Below are positions 1 through 7,319 of a stretch of DNA of 64,000 nucleotides, one piece after another. Numbering within the stretch: the first letter of the stretch is position 1; each line of letters begins with the position of its first letter. The position numbers and the translations under genes were made by a program. The notes beneath the pieces are model-generated. The model did not search any database. It was given only the letters and a program-made list of their open reading frames with translations, and was not told the DNA's origin. The DNA comes from JBGUVL01 sp964370395 (GTDB taxonomy: Bacteria > Bacillota_I > Bacilli_A > Erysipelotrichales > Erysipelotrichaceae), in assembly GCA_964370395.1 (NCBI GenBank), contig CAYJIZ010000009.1, forward strand, positions 29,460 to 93,459, in the 5' to 3' direction.

Positions 1-2
1 TG

Positions 3-929
3 GCGATGAAAGAGATGGTGAGCAGTGGGACAAGTGCTCCTGCTGAAACAACGAGTATGGTTGATACGTTATTAAACATTATTCCTAGCAATCCCTTTGC
101 ATCATTATCTGGTGGTGTGATGTTACAGGTGATTTTCTTTGCGATGTTACTAGGAATTATTTTAGCGAAATTAGGAGAAAGAGTAGAACTAGTAAGTAAC
201 TTCTTTAATCAATGCAATGCGATTATGATGGAGATGACTAGTATTGTAATGAAGGTAGCACCATTTGGTGTGTTCTGTTTGATTGCGAAAACGTTTGCGA
301 CATTAGGTTTTGATATGTTTGTACCGATGTTGAAATACATGAGTAGTGTTGTTTTGGCTTTAGGATTGCAGTGTTTTGTTATTTATATGATTTTATTAAA
401 ATTGTTTACAGGATTGAATCCGATACGTTTTATTAAAAAGTATTTACCTGTAATGGGATTTGCGTTTTCAACTGCAACGAGTAATGCGACAATTCCTTTG
501 TCGATTGATACATTAGAACGTAAAATGGGAGTCTCCAAACGTATTTCTTCTTTTACAATTCCTTTGGGTGCAACGATTAACATGGATGGAACAGCGATTA
601 TGCAAGGTGTTGCCGTTGTGTTTACTGCACAATTATTTGGGATTCCATTGGGTGTTGGGGAATACCTTACGGTTATCGCAACCGCAACCTTAGCTTCTAT
701 TGGAACAGCAGGGGTACCAGGAGTAGGTTTGATTACTTTATCTATGGTGTTTGCTTCCATTGGTTTACCAGTAGAAGGGATTGGTTACATTATGGGAATT
801 GATCGTATTTTAGATATGTTACGTACTGCTGTCAACATTACAGGGGATGCGGTTTGTACGACAATTGTAGCGCAACAAAGTAACGAGTTAGACAAAGAAG
901 TGTTTGCTCGTGATGTGGAGTTAGATTGA
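3..929 (+). CDS. Dicarboxylate/amino acid:cation symporter, 5'-truncated by window edge
   Basis: C-terminal part (about 308 residues) of a DAACS-family (SDF) symporter that imports dicarboxylates or acidic amino acids with Na+ or H+ at the cell membrane. The frame is open to the window edge and family members run to about 400-430 residues, so the N-terminal helices lie outside; the ATG at 6 is internal. Family hallmarks are the serine-rich-type re-entrant loop (here TSNATIPL), the NMDGT motif, the glycine-rich GTAGVPGVG loop, and the final helix GIDRILDMLRTAVNITGD that carries the Asp and Asn contacting substrate and cation. Substrate cannot be told from this fragment. No clear terminator separates it from the rubredoxin gene, 71 bp downstream. 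Confidence 0.9.
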   Translation, partial: AMKEMVSSGTSAPAETTSMVDTLLNIIPSNPFASLSGGVMLQVIFFAMLLGIILAKLGERVELVSNFFNQCNAIMMEMTSIVMKVAPFGVFCLIAKTFATLGFDMFVPMLKYMSSVVLALGLQCFVIYMILLKLFTGLNPIRFIKKYLPVMGFAFSTATSNATIPLSIDTLERKMGVSKRISSFTIPLGATINMDGTAIMQGVAVVFTAQLFGIPLGVGEYLTVIATATLASIGTAGVPGVGLITLSMVFASIGLPVEGIGYIMGIDRILDMLRTAVNITGDAVCTTIVAQQSNELDKEVFARDVELD

Positions 930-1000
930 TAAAAGCATTTAAGTAGGCATTGAAATTAAGTCATGGTACAATGAAACTAGATTTTGAAAGGAGTAATAAC

Positions 1001-1159
1001 ATGGCGAAATATGTATGTGATATTTGCGAGTGGGAATACGATGAGGAACAAGGTGTGCCTAGCTTAGGTATTGAACCTGGGACTAAATGGGAAGACCTTC
1101 CAGAAGATTTTGTATGTCCATTGTGTAAACAAGGAAAGCAAGTATTTTCAAAATTATAA
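1001..1159 (+). CDS. Rubredoxin
   Basis: A 52-residue one-iron electron carrier of the cytoplasm. The four iron ligands are the pairs C6-x2-C9 and C39-x2-C42 (VCDIC and VCPLC), with the usual aromatic and acidic core (EWEYD, the GIEPGTKWEDLPEDF stretch). The ATG at 1001 is chosen over an upstream in-frame ATG at 950 because AAAGGAG at 987-993 sits correctly before it and family members start this way. Rubredoxins in anaerobes usually feed electrons to oxygen- or peroxide-reducing enzymes; no partner is adjacent, although a thiol peroxidase lies about 4 kb downstream. Confidence 0.95.
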   Translation: MAKYVCDICEWEYDEEQGVPSLGIEPGTKWEDLPEDFVCPLCKQGKQVFSKL

Positions 1160-1169
1160 AATGATAATG

Positions 1170-1203
1170 AAAGAGGAAGGCAATTACGCTTTCCTCTTTT
1201 TTA
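1170..1203 (+). terminator. Rho-independent terminator after rubredoxin
   Basis: The arms AAAGAGGAA and TTCCTCTTT form a hairpin followed by a run of T. Confidence 0.8.
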
Positions 1204-1261
1204 CTTTGCTATCTTTTTTAGATGAGGTATTATGATTGTATCGATTCAAGTAAAAAAAGAA

Positions 1262-1503
1262 ATGATTATGGTAAGTCCTTATTTAATGTTTGATGGTAAT
1301 TGCGAAGAAGCATAGGCAGTCATTTCTGGAATGGCTATTTGTGCTGTGTTACCATCACGAAAAGCGATCGAAGAAGTTTCTGTGAAGCTTTCAGTTGGTG
1401 GTACTCTTGTGCAGCCTTTTACACCACATCCCGTACCGCATGAAAAGAGGGGGGAGTTGAAGTGCTTGATAAATTTGGTTTTACTTGGTACTTGAGTACA
1501 TAA
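1262..1503 (+). pseudogene. Decayed PhnB-like VOC (glyoxalase-fold) gene
   Basis: Translation shows scattered pieces of a PhnB/VOC-family protein. The N-terminus reads VSPYLMFDGNCEEA and then meets an in-frame TAG at 1313. A middle piece in the same frame follows, with KAIEEVSVKLSVGGTLVQPF matching the family helix and 'GG.V..P' strand. After a frame change, the C-terminus reads DKFGFTWYLST and ends at TAA 1501. Family members are about 135-150 residues, so roughly 60 residues are missing as well. Stop, frameshift and deletion together mark it as dead. The ancestral substrate is unknown. Confidence 0.75.
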
Positions 1504-1538
1504 AAACAGGTTTATCTAATAATGACTAACCTATTTTT
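1502..1538 (+). terminator. Probable terminator behind the VOC remnant
   Basis: AAAAACAGGTT and AACCTATTTTT pair over about ten positions with one mismatch and a 15-nt loop, and the 3' arm ends in T5. It probably terminated the now-decayed gene. Confidence 0.5.
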
Positions 1539-1594
1539 ATCAAATGTTTAAATGGTACTTGTTTTTTATAATTACGATATATTTTCAGTTAGTG

Positions 1595-1623
1595 TTGAAA
1601 AAAGCAATAATATTCATTATAAT
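1595..1623 (+). promoter_or_regulatory. Sigma-A-type promoter for pheS leader
   Basis: TTGAAA at 1595-1600 and TATAAT at 1618-1623 are separated by 17 bp. Transcription would start near 1630, at the beginning of the T-box leader. Confidence 0.75.
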
Positions 1624-1629
1624 AAAGAA

Positions 1630-1850
1630 GTTACAACACGTTGATCAAAAGTAGTAGTAAATTGTCCTTTCTTTTAGGGAGATACACTCATAGACTGTAA
1701 GGTGTATTAAGAAAGCATTTATGAATTCATTTGTGAGTGAGACTAATCCTCTCCCGTTTCAAACGGTTATCATGAAATTAAGTGTGTCGCAAGATGAAAT
1801 AGGATGGTACCGCGTATTTTACGTTCCTATGCTTGTGCTTTTTTTTTGGC
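1630..1850 (+). promoter_or_regulatory. T-box riboswitch leader of pheS-pheT
   Basis: The conserved T-box core AGGATGGTACCGCG lies at 1801-1814. GGGAGA (1677-1682) can pair with TCTCCC (1750-1755) to close Stem I, and a TTC at 1726-1728 inside it is a candidate phenylalanine specifier codon. A short hairpin CCGTTT/AAACGG follows at 1754-1766. ATAGGA (1799-1804) pairs with TCCTAT (1825-1830) around the core, and a T9 tract at 1839-1847 closes the terminator. Uncharged tRNA-Phe would stabilise the antiterminator and allow pheST transcription. The specifier assignment is inferred; the core is read directly. Confidence 0.9.
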
Positions 1851-1867
1851 AGAAAGGACTGAACGAT

Positions 1868-2902
1868 ATGAATACATTAGAACAATTAAAACAAGAAGGT
1901 CTAGCAAAGATTCAAGAGGCGAGTAATACCAAAATTCTACAAGAATTACGTGTAAACTACCTTGGGAAAAAAGGACCGATTCAAGAAGTAATGAAAATGA
2001 TGAAAGACTTACCCAATGAGGAACGTCCTAAGTTTGGGCAACAAGTGAATGAAATCAAAGTGATGATTGCGGATGCGATTGATGCAAGAAAGCAAGAATT
2101 AGAAGAAAAAGAAATGAATGAGAAATTAGAGTGTGAAAAAATCGATATCACATTAAATGGTTACACGCCTACATTAGGAAACATTCATCCGCTTAATTTA
2201 GTTATGCAAGAAATGGAAGATTTGTTTTTGGGGTTAGGGTACAGTATTGAAGAAGGGCCAGAAGTGGAACTTGATCTGTACAATTTTGAGCGCGCTAACA
2301 TTCCAAAAGATCATCCTGCTAGAGATATGCAAGATACGTTTTACATTGATAGCGAGCATTTATTAAGAACGCATACGACTGCGATTCAAATGCGTGTATT
2401 AGAAAAGCAAGCACCAAAACTACCAATTAAGGTAATTTGTCCAGGGAAAGTATACCGTCGTGATGATGACGATGCGACGCATTCTCATCAATTTGCGCAA
2501 ATTGAAGGATTGGTTGTAGGTGAAAATATCACATTGAGTGATTTAAAGGGAACATTGGAATTTGTTGCGAAAAAAATGTTTGGGGAATCACGTGTGATTC
2601 GTTTCCGTCCAAGTTATTTTCAATTTACCGAACCAAGTGTTGAGGTAGATGTTTCTTGTCACATGTGTGGAGGAAAAGGTTGTCCAACTTGTAAACAAAC
2701 AGGTTGGATTGAAATATTAGGAGCAGGGATGGTACATCCAAATGTTCTGACAATGGCTGGTTATGATGCTAGCAAATGCAGTGGTTTCGCCTTTGGAATT
2801 GGGGCAGAACGTGTGGCGATGTTGAAGTATGGAATTGATGATATCCGTCATTTCTATACAAACGATATTCGTTTTAATAAGACGTTCACTAGATTTGAGT
2901 AG
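1868..2902 (+). CDS. pheS: Phenylalanyl-tRNA synthetase alpha subunit
   Basis: Catalytic alpha chain (344 residues) of the alpha2-beta2 enzyme that charges tRNA-Phe in the cytoplasm. The N-terminal coiled coil (about 1-90) is followed by the class II core. Visible motifs are RTHTTAIQMR, the motif 2 region RFRPSYFQFTEPSVEVDV, the cysteine pairs CHMC and CPTC just before the GWIEILGAG strand, and motif 3 GAERVAMLKYGIDDIR. The ATG at 1868 follows AAAGGA at 1853-1858. A longer open frame from 1721 runs through the T-box leader and is not the start. pheT begins 14 bp downstream in the same operon, and regulation is by the T-box. Confidence 0.98.
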   Translation: MNTLEQLKQEGLAKIQEASNTKILQELRVNYLGKKGPIQEVMKMMKDLPNEERPKFGQQVNEIKVMIADAIDARKQELEEKEMNEKLECEKIDITLNGYTPTLGNIHPLNLVMQEMEDLFLGLGYSIEEGPEVELDLYNFERANIPKDHPARDMQDTFYIDSEHLLRTHTTAIQMRVLEKQAPKLPIKVICPGKVYRRDDDDATHSHQFAQIEGLVVGENITLSDLKGTLEFVAKKMFGESRVIRFRPSYFQFTEPSVEVDVSCHMCGGKGCPTCKQTGWIEILGAGMVHPNVLTMAGYDASKCSGFAFGIGAERVAMLKYGIDDIRHFYTNDIRFNKTFTRFE

Positions 2903-2916
2903 AAAGGAGAGACACG

Positions 2917-5310
2917 ATGTTAATTAGTAAAAAATGGCTGAGCCAGTATATGGATTTAAGCGATATCACAATGGAGGAAATCGCGGATAAAGTAACTTCT
3001 GCTGGGTTAGAGGTAGAAGGGATTGAATACGGAAGCAGTGCGACTAATCTTGTGATTGGCCAAATTGAACAATGTGTTGCACATCCTGATTCAGATCACT
3101 TACAAGTATGCCAAGTAAACGATGGAAGTGGGTTACGTCAAATCGTTTGTGGGGCACCGAATGCAAGAGAAGGAATCAAAGTAATCGTTGCTTTACCTGG
3201 AGCGAAATTGCCAGGTGGTGAAATCAAACAAGGTGTGATTCGTGGTGTTGAAAGTAATGGAATGCTTTGTTCTTTATTAGAACTAGGTGTGGATGCGAAA
3301 TCATTGACGGATTACCAAAAAGCAGGAATTGAAGAATTAGCTGAGGATGCAATGGTAGGAAACAGTGAAGTATTAGCTTACTTAGGGTTAGATGATGTTA
3401 TCTTAGATATCGGGTTAACGCCAAACCGTAGTGATTGTATTGCCGCTTTTGCGATGGCAAAAGAAACAGCAGCGATTTTAAATAAACCATTACAATTACC
3501 TGATTATGAAGGGTGTAGTGAAGTAGGGGAGCCAACCAATTTAGTGGTTCGTTCTAAGAGTGATAAATGTCCTCTCTATTTAGGAAAAATCATTCGTGAA
3601 GTAACAATTAAGGAAAGTCCTAAATGGATGAAACAATTGTTGATGGCTTCGAATATTAAAAGTATTAATAATGTTGTCGATATTTCTAACTTAGTTATGT
3701 TAGAAACGGGACAACCTTTGCATTTCTTTGATTTAGGAAAACTGACAAAAGAGGAAATCGTCGTTGTGGACGATTTGACTTGTGAGTATACTGCTCTTGA
3801 TGAGGTAACATACCAAATTGAACCTGGTGATATTATGATTACAGTGGATCAAAAACCAGTTGCAATTGGGGGAATCATGGGTGGTGACGATTCTAAAATT
3901 GATGAAAATACAAAAGGAATTTTAATTGAGTCAGCGACATTCAATAATGTAGCGGTACGTAATTCTTCACGTAAGTTCAATTTGAATACAGATGCAAGTA
4001 TTCGTAATCAAAAAGGAATTGAACCAAATGCGCCTTATGCAGCGATGGATCGTGCTGTGCAATTATTAATTGAGTACGCAGATGCAAAAGGGATAGAAGC
4101 GACTGCAACAAACAAAGAGAAAGACATTGTTTGTACAGAGATCGATGTGAATTTAGCACGTATCAACAAGTTATTAGGTACGCAGTTCAATGAAACACAA
4201 GTGATGGATGTGTTGGCACGCTTGCAATTCAACCCTACTAAAAATGGGGAAGACATTCATGTGGTTGTTCCAACTTATCGCCAAGATGTTAGTATTGAAG
4301 CGGATATCGCAGAAGAGATTATTCGTATGATCGGATTTGATGATCTAGAAAGTACTTTACCTGTGATGCCTGAGACGATTGGAGCATTAAGTCCTCGCCA
4401 AGCATTGCGTCGTAATTTACGTAACATTCTGACAAAACAAGGATATTATGAGGCGTTGACGTATACACTAGTGAGTGAAAAACACAAAAATGATGCGATT
4501 ATGCCATTGTCTAGTTTTGTGACGTTGGCTTCGCCGATGAGTGAAGAACGTAAAATTATTCGTACGAGTATTTTACCAAGTTTATTAGACTGTGTTGCAT
4601 TCAATAATGCGCGTTCGATTAAGGATGTTGCATTGTTTGAGATAAGTAATGTGTATGGTCAAGATTATGTGGAAGAACGTTTGGCAATTGCGTTAAGTGG
4701 TTCTTTACAAAAGTGTCGTTGGGATAAGTTTGAGATCAAAGCGGACTTTTATACGATAAAAGGCGTTTTAAGCTCGATTCTGACGAGTTTAGGGTTCCAA
4801 GAGACTCGCGTAAGCTTTGAAGAGAATACGCTTGATACAAGCCATTTCCACCCTTACCAAAGTGCAAGTATCTACATTGGAAAACAATTGTTTGGAATGG
4901 TTGGTAGAATCCATCCTACGATGGCAAAACAATATGAAGTGGATGCCAATACGGTAATGTGTGAAGTGAACTTAGAAGTACTTTTAAACAATAAGGCAAG
5001 CAAAGTAAAATTTGAAGCCATCAGTAAGTTTCCACAAGTAACACGTGACCTTGCGTTTGTTGTGAAAGACGAAATCAAAGTCGCATCGATTGTGAGTGCG
5101 ATTAAAAAGCAAGGAAAAGGAATGATTCAAAATGTGGAAGTGTTTGATGTATACAAAGGAGAGCATGTGCAAGAAGGGCATAAGTCCATTGCTTTATCCA
5201 TTCATATGCAAGCCAAAGATCATACGTTAACAGAGGAAGAAGTGAACCAAGTACACGAAGCGATTTTAAGTGTATTGAAAAAAGATATGAATGCCGATTT
5301 AAGAGGATAA
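2917..5310 (+). CDS. pheT: Phenylalanyl-tRNA synthetase beta subunit
   Basis: The 797-residue beta chain partners PheS. In order it has a tRNA-binding EMAP/OB domain (about 40-150, with LVIGQIEQCVAHPDSDHLQV), the B3/B4 editing domain that hydrolyses mischarged Tyr-tRNA-Phe, the B5 domain, a catalytic-like core, and the C-terminal ferredoxin-fold anticodon-binding domain (about 705-797, beginning FPQVTRDLAFVV). Length is usual. A good site, AAAGGAGAG, precedes the ATG. A terminator follows directly, ending the two-gene operon. Confidence 0.98.
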   Translation: MLISKKWLSQYMDLSDITMEEIADKVTSAGLEVEGIEYGSSATNLVIGQIEQCVAHPDSDHLQVCQVNDGSGLRQIVCGAPNAREGIKVIVALPGAKLPGGEIKQGVIRGVESNGMLCSLLELGVDAKSLTDYQKAGIEELAEDAMVGNSEVLAYLGLDDVILDIGLTPNRSDCIAAFAMAKETAAILNKPLQLPDYEGCSEVGEPTNLVVRSKSDKCPLYLGKIIREVTIKESPKWMKQLLMASNIKSINNVVDISNLVMLETGQPLHFFDLGKLTKEEIVVVDDLTCEYTALDEVTYQIEPGDIMITVDQKPVAIGGIMGGDDSKIDENTKGILIESATFNNVAVRNSSRKFNLNTDASIRNQKGIEPNAPYAAMDRAVQLLIEYADAKGIEATATNKEKDIVCTEIDVNLARINKLLGTQFNETQVMDVLARLQFNPTKNGEDIHVVVPTYRQDVSIEADIAEEIIRMIGFDDLESTLPVMPETIGALSPRQALRRNLRNILTKQGYYEALTYTLVSEKHKNDAIMPLSSFVTLASPMSEERKIIRTSILPSLLDCVAFNNARSIKDVALFEISNVYGQDYVEERLAIALSGSLQKCRWDKFEIKADFYTIKGVLSSILTSLGFQETRVSFEENTLDTSHFHPYQSASIYIGKQLFGMVGRIHPTMAKQYEVDANTVMCEVNLEVLLNNKASKVKFEAISKFPQVTRDLAFVVKDEIKVASIVSAIKKQGKGMIQNVEVFDVYKGEHVQEGHKSIALSIHMQAKDHTLTEEEVNQVHEAILSVLKKDMNADLRG

Positions 5311-5317
5311 GAAAAAA

Positions 5318-5350
5318 ATGTCAGATAGAATAGCTATCTGGCATTTTATT
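5318..5350 (+). terminator. Terminator of pheST
   Basis: ATGTCAGATAG and CTATCTGGCAT form a strong hairpin followed by TTTATTT. Confidence 0.85.
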
Positions 5351-5405
5351 TCCTTATTTGTATGGTGTTTGTTATAATGAAGACAAGTAAAAGGAGGATT
5401 TCAAA

Positions 5406-5867
5406 ATGTTAAAAGAAAATGATAACGCTTTTGCATTTACACTATATGATGCAAATAATGTTGCGCATTCGTTAGCAGATTATCGAGGGAAAAAAGTAGT
5501 CGTCTATTTTTATCCAAAAGATAATACACCAGGATGTACTGTTCAGGCTTGTGCCTTTCGTGATGCGTACGCCGATTTTAAAAATTTAGATGTGGTTGTG
5601 ATTGGAATTAGTAAAGATTCGCAAAAATCACATGAAAAATTCGTTGAGAAATTTGATTTGCCATTTATTTTATTAAGCGACCCAGAACGTGAAGCGATTG
5701 AAGGTTTTGGTGTTTGGCAACAAAAGAAGATGATGGGTAAATCGTATATGGGTGTGGTTCGCTCTACTTTTGTCATCGATGAAGAAGGGAAAATCATTAA
5801 AGTTTATCCAAAAGCGTCTCCAGATAAAAACGCTGCTGATATTTTGGCTTTCTTGAAAACCGTATAG
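5406..5867 (+). CDS. bcp: Thiol peroxidase, Bcp/PrxQ-type peroxiredoxin
   Basis: A 153-residue cytoplasmic peroxiredoxin that reduces hydrogen peroxide and organic peroxides with thiol electrons. The peroxidatic motif TPGCT places C44 as the attacking cysteine, and C49 five residues later is the resolving cysteine typical of the alpha-2 Bcp/PrxQ group. AAAAGGAGG precedes the ATG, and a TATAAT at 5373-5378 is a likely -10. Only 2 bp separate its stop from the next gene, an ABC ATPase of a FetAB-type metal exporter. This suggests one transcript that handles peroxide and free iron together (inference). Confidence 0.95.
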   Translation: MLKENDNAFAFTLYDANNVAHSLADYRGKKVVVYFYPKDNTPGCTVQACAFRDAYADFKNLDVVVIGISKDSQKSHEKFVEKFDLPFILLSDPEREAIEGFGVWQQKKMMGKSYMGVVRSTFVIDEEGKIIKVYPKASPDKNAADILAFLKTV

Positions 5868-5869
5868 TT

Positions 5870-6502
5870 ATGTTTGAATTGAGGGATGTTAAATTTAAAC
5901 ACATTCTCGATATTCCTTATTTAAAAATTAATCGCGCTATCACTTGCATCTTAGGTGCAAGTGGTAGTGGGAAAACAACCTTACTTCGCTTATTAAATCG
6001 TTTGGATGTTCCTTGTTATGGGAGTATTCACTACAACGGTGTGGATATGGATCAGATCACTCCAGTCACACTGCGACGAGATGTTGTCATGTTAGGCCAA
6101 TCAGCGATTGTGTATGATGGTACCTTACGTGATAATTTACTTGTCGGTTTGCATTTTGCTCATAAAAAGGATGTGAGTGATGCGAAATTGAAAGAAGTAT
6201 TAGCGCAAGTGAAGTTGGATAAAAATTTGGATGAGTATTGTGATAAATTTAGTGGTGGAGAAAAACAAAGAATGAGTTTGGCTCGCATTTTGTTAATGGA
6301 TGCGAGTGTTTATTTATTAGATGAACCAAGTAGTGCGTTGGATAAGGAAAGCGAACAATTTATTATTGATTGTTTATGTGAATATGTAAAGGAACACAAC
6401 AAGCAATTGATTATCGTTACCCATTCACAACAGGTGAGTGAACAGTTTGCTAGTTCAACAATTGTATTAACGGCAGGAAAGGTGGCACGCAAATATGAGT
6501 AA
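5870..6502 (+). CDS. ABC transporter ATP-binding protein, FetA (YbbL)-like
   Basis: A compact 210-residue ABC ATPase. It shows Walker A GASGSGKTT (29-37), a Q-loop after LGQSAIVYDG, signature FSGGEKQRMSLAR, Walker B VYLLDEPSSALD and the switch histidine in VTHSQQ. Its partner is the membrane protein that overlaps its 3' end by 8 bp. The pair matches FetAB (YbbLM), described in Escherichia coli as an iron exporter that improves peroxide resistance. Assignment to metal export rests on that partner and on the peroxiredoxin gene immediately upstream. Confidence 0.85.
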   Translation: MFELRDVKFKHILDIPYLKINRAITCILGASGSGKTTLLRLLNRLDVPCYGSIHYNGVDMDQITPVTLRRDVVMLGQSAIVYDGTLRDNLLVGLHFAHKKDVSDAKLKEVLAQVKLDKNLDEYCDKFSGGEKQRMSLARILLMDASVYLLDEPSSALDKESEQFIIDCLCEYVKEHNKQLIIVTHSQQVSEQFASSTIVLTAGKVARKYE

Positions 6503-7280
6503 TAGTGTGATGGACCTTTCTGTCTTAAATTTGAGTTTTGCCTATCTTTTTGTATTAGTATTGTTATTGATTTTTAAAGCGCGTGGGATTCGTCGTGAAA
6601 AGCATATTGTGATTGCGAGTATTCGAATGAGTATTCAACTTACCATCATGGGTTATTTGTTAATGTATGTGTTTGATAATCCGAGTTGGTATTTGACACT
6701 TTTCATGCTAACAGTAATGATTTCATTTGCTATCTATAATGCAAAGAAACGAGTAAAATACGATATGCCTGCACAATTGCGACGTATTATGGCGATTGCG
6801 ATGGTGAGTGGGTATGTTGTAACGGCAGTTGTCTTTTTGCTTTTGATTTTACAAGTCGATCCATGGTTTAACCCACAGTATTGTATTCCGATTTCTGGTA
6901 TGATCATTGGGAATGCAATGACCGGAATCGCTTTGGGTGCCAATAAATTGTGTAGCGAAATGAAGAGCAAAAGAGCGATGATTGAAAATTCATTAATGCT
7001 AGGTGCCACACCAAAGATGGCAACAAGAGAAATTGTGAACGATGCATTTGATAGTTCCATTTTACCAACGATGAATAATATGTTAGCAATGGGAATTGTT
7101 TCTTTACCCGGGATGATGACGGGACAGATCTTATCGGGTACATTTCCGATCACCGCAATCAAATACCAAATTGGTATCATGATGGCGATTTTAGGGTGTA
7201 CTGCAATTACTGTTGTGATTTTTGTGAGTTATGGGTATCGTACTTTCTTTACGAAATACGATGGCTTACACGATGCCTAA
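6495..7280 (+). CDS. FetB (YbbM)-like ABC permease, UPF0014 family
   Basis: A 261-residue polytopic membrane protein with about seven hydrophobic segments. It has the family's RGIRREKHIVIASIRM stretch after helix 1 and the cytoplasmic loop SKRAMIENSLMLGATPKMA, thought to contact the ATPase, followed by GIVSLPGMMTGQILSG. It starts inside the 3' end of the ATPase gene, so translation is probably coupled. The predicted role is efflux of iron or another metal across the cell membrane. A shared hairpin terminator closes the operon. Confidence 0.85.
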   Translation: MSNSVMDLSVLNLSFAYLFVLVLLLIFKARGIRREKHIVIASIRMSIQLTIMGYLLMYVFDNPSWYLTLFMLTVMISFAIYNAKKRVKYDMPAQLRRIMAIAMVSGYVVTAVVFLLLILQVDPWFNPQYCIPISGMIIGNAMTGIALGANKLCSEMKSKRAMIENSLMLGATPKMATREIVNDAFDSSILPTMNNMLAMGIVSLPGMMTGQILSGTFPITAIKYQIGIMMAILGCTAITVVIFVSYGYRTFFTKYDGLHDA

Positions 7281-7283
7281 AGA

Positions 7284-7319
7284 AAAAGCGAGTTAATTAG
7301 TGATTAACTCGCTTTTTTT
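7284..7319. terminator. Bidirectional terminator, fetB-like / RNase J
   Basis: AAAGCGAGTTAAT and ATTAACTCGCTTT form a 13-bp stem with T-runs on both strands. It contains the RNase J stop codon and serves both convergent operons. Confidence 0.9.

Noticed and set aside
1721..1867. Extended pheS reading frame beginning at 1721
   Set aside because: It runs through the T-box core and terminator; the ribosome binding site and family N-terminus both place the start at 1868.
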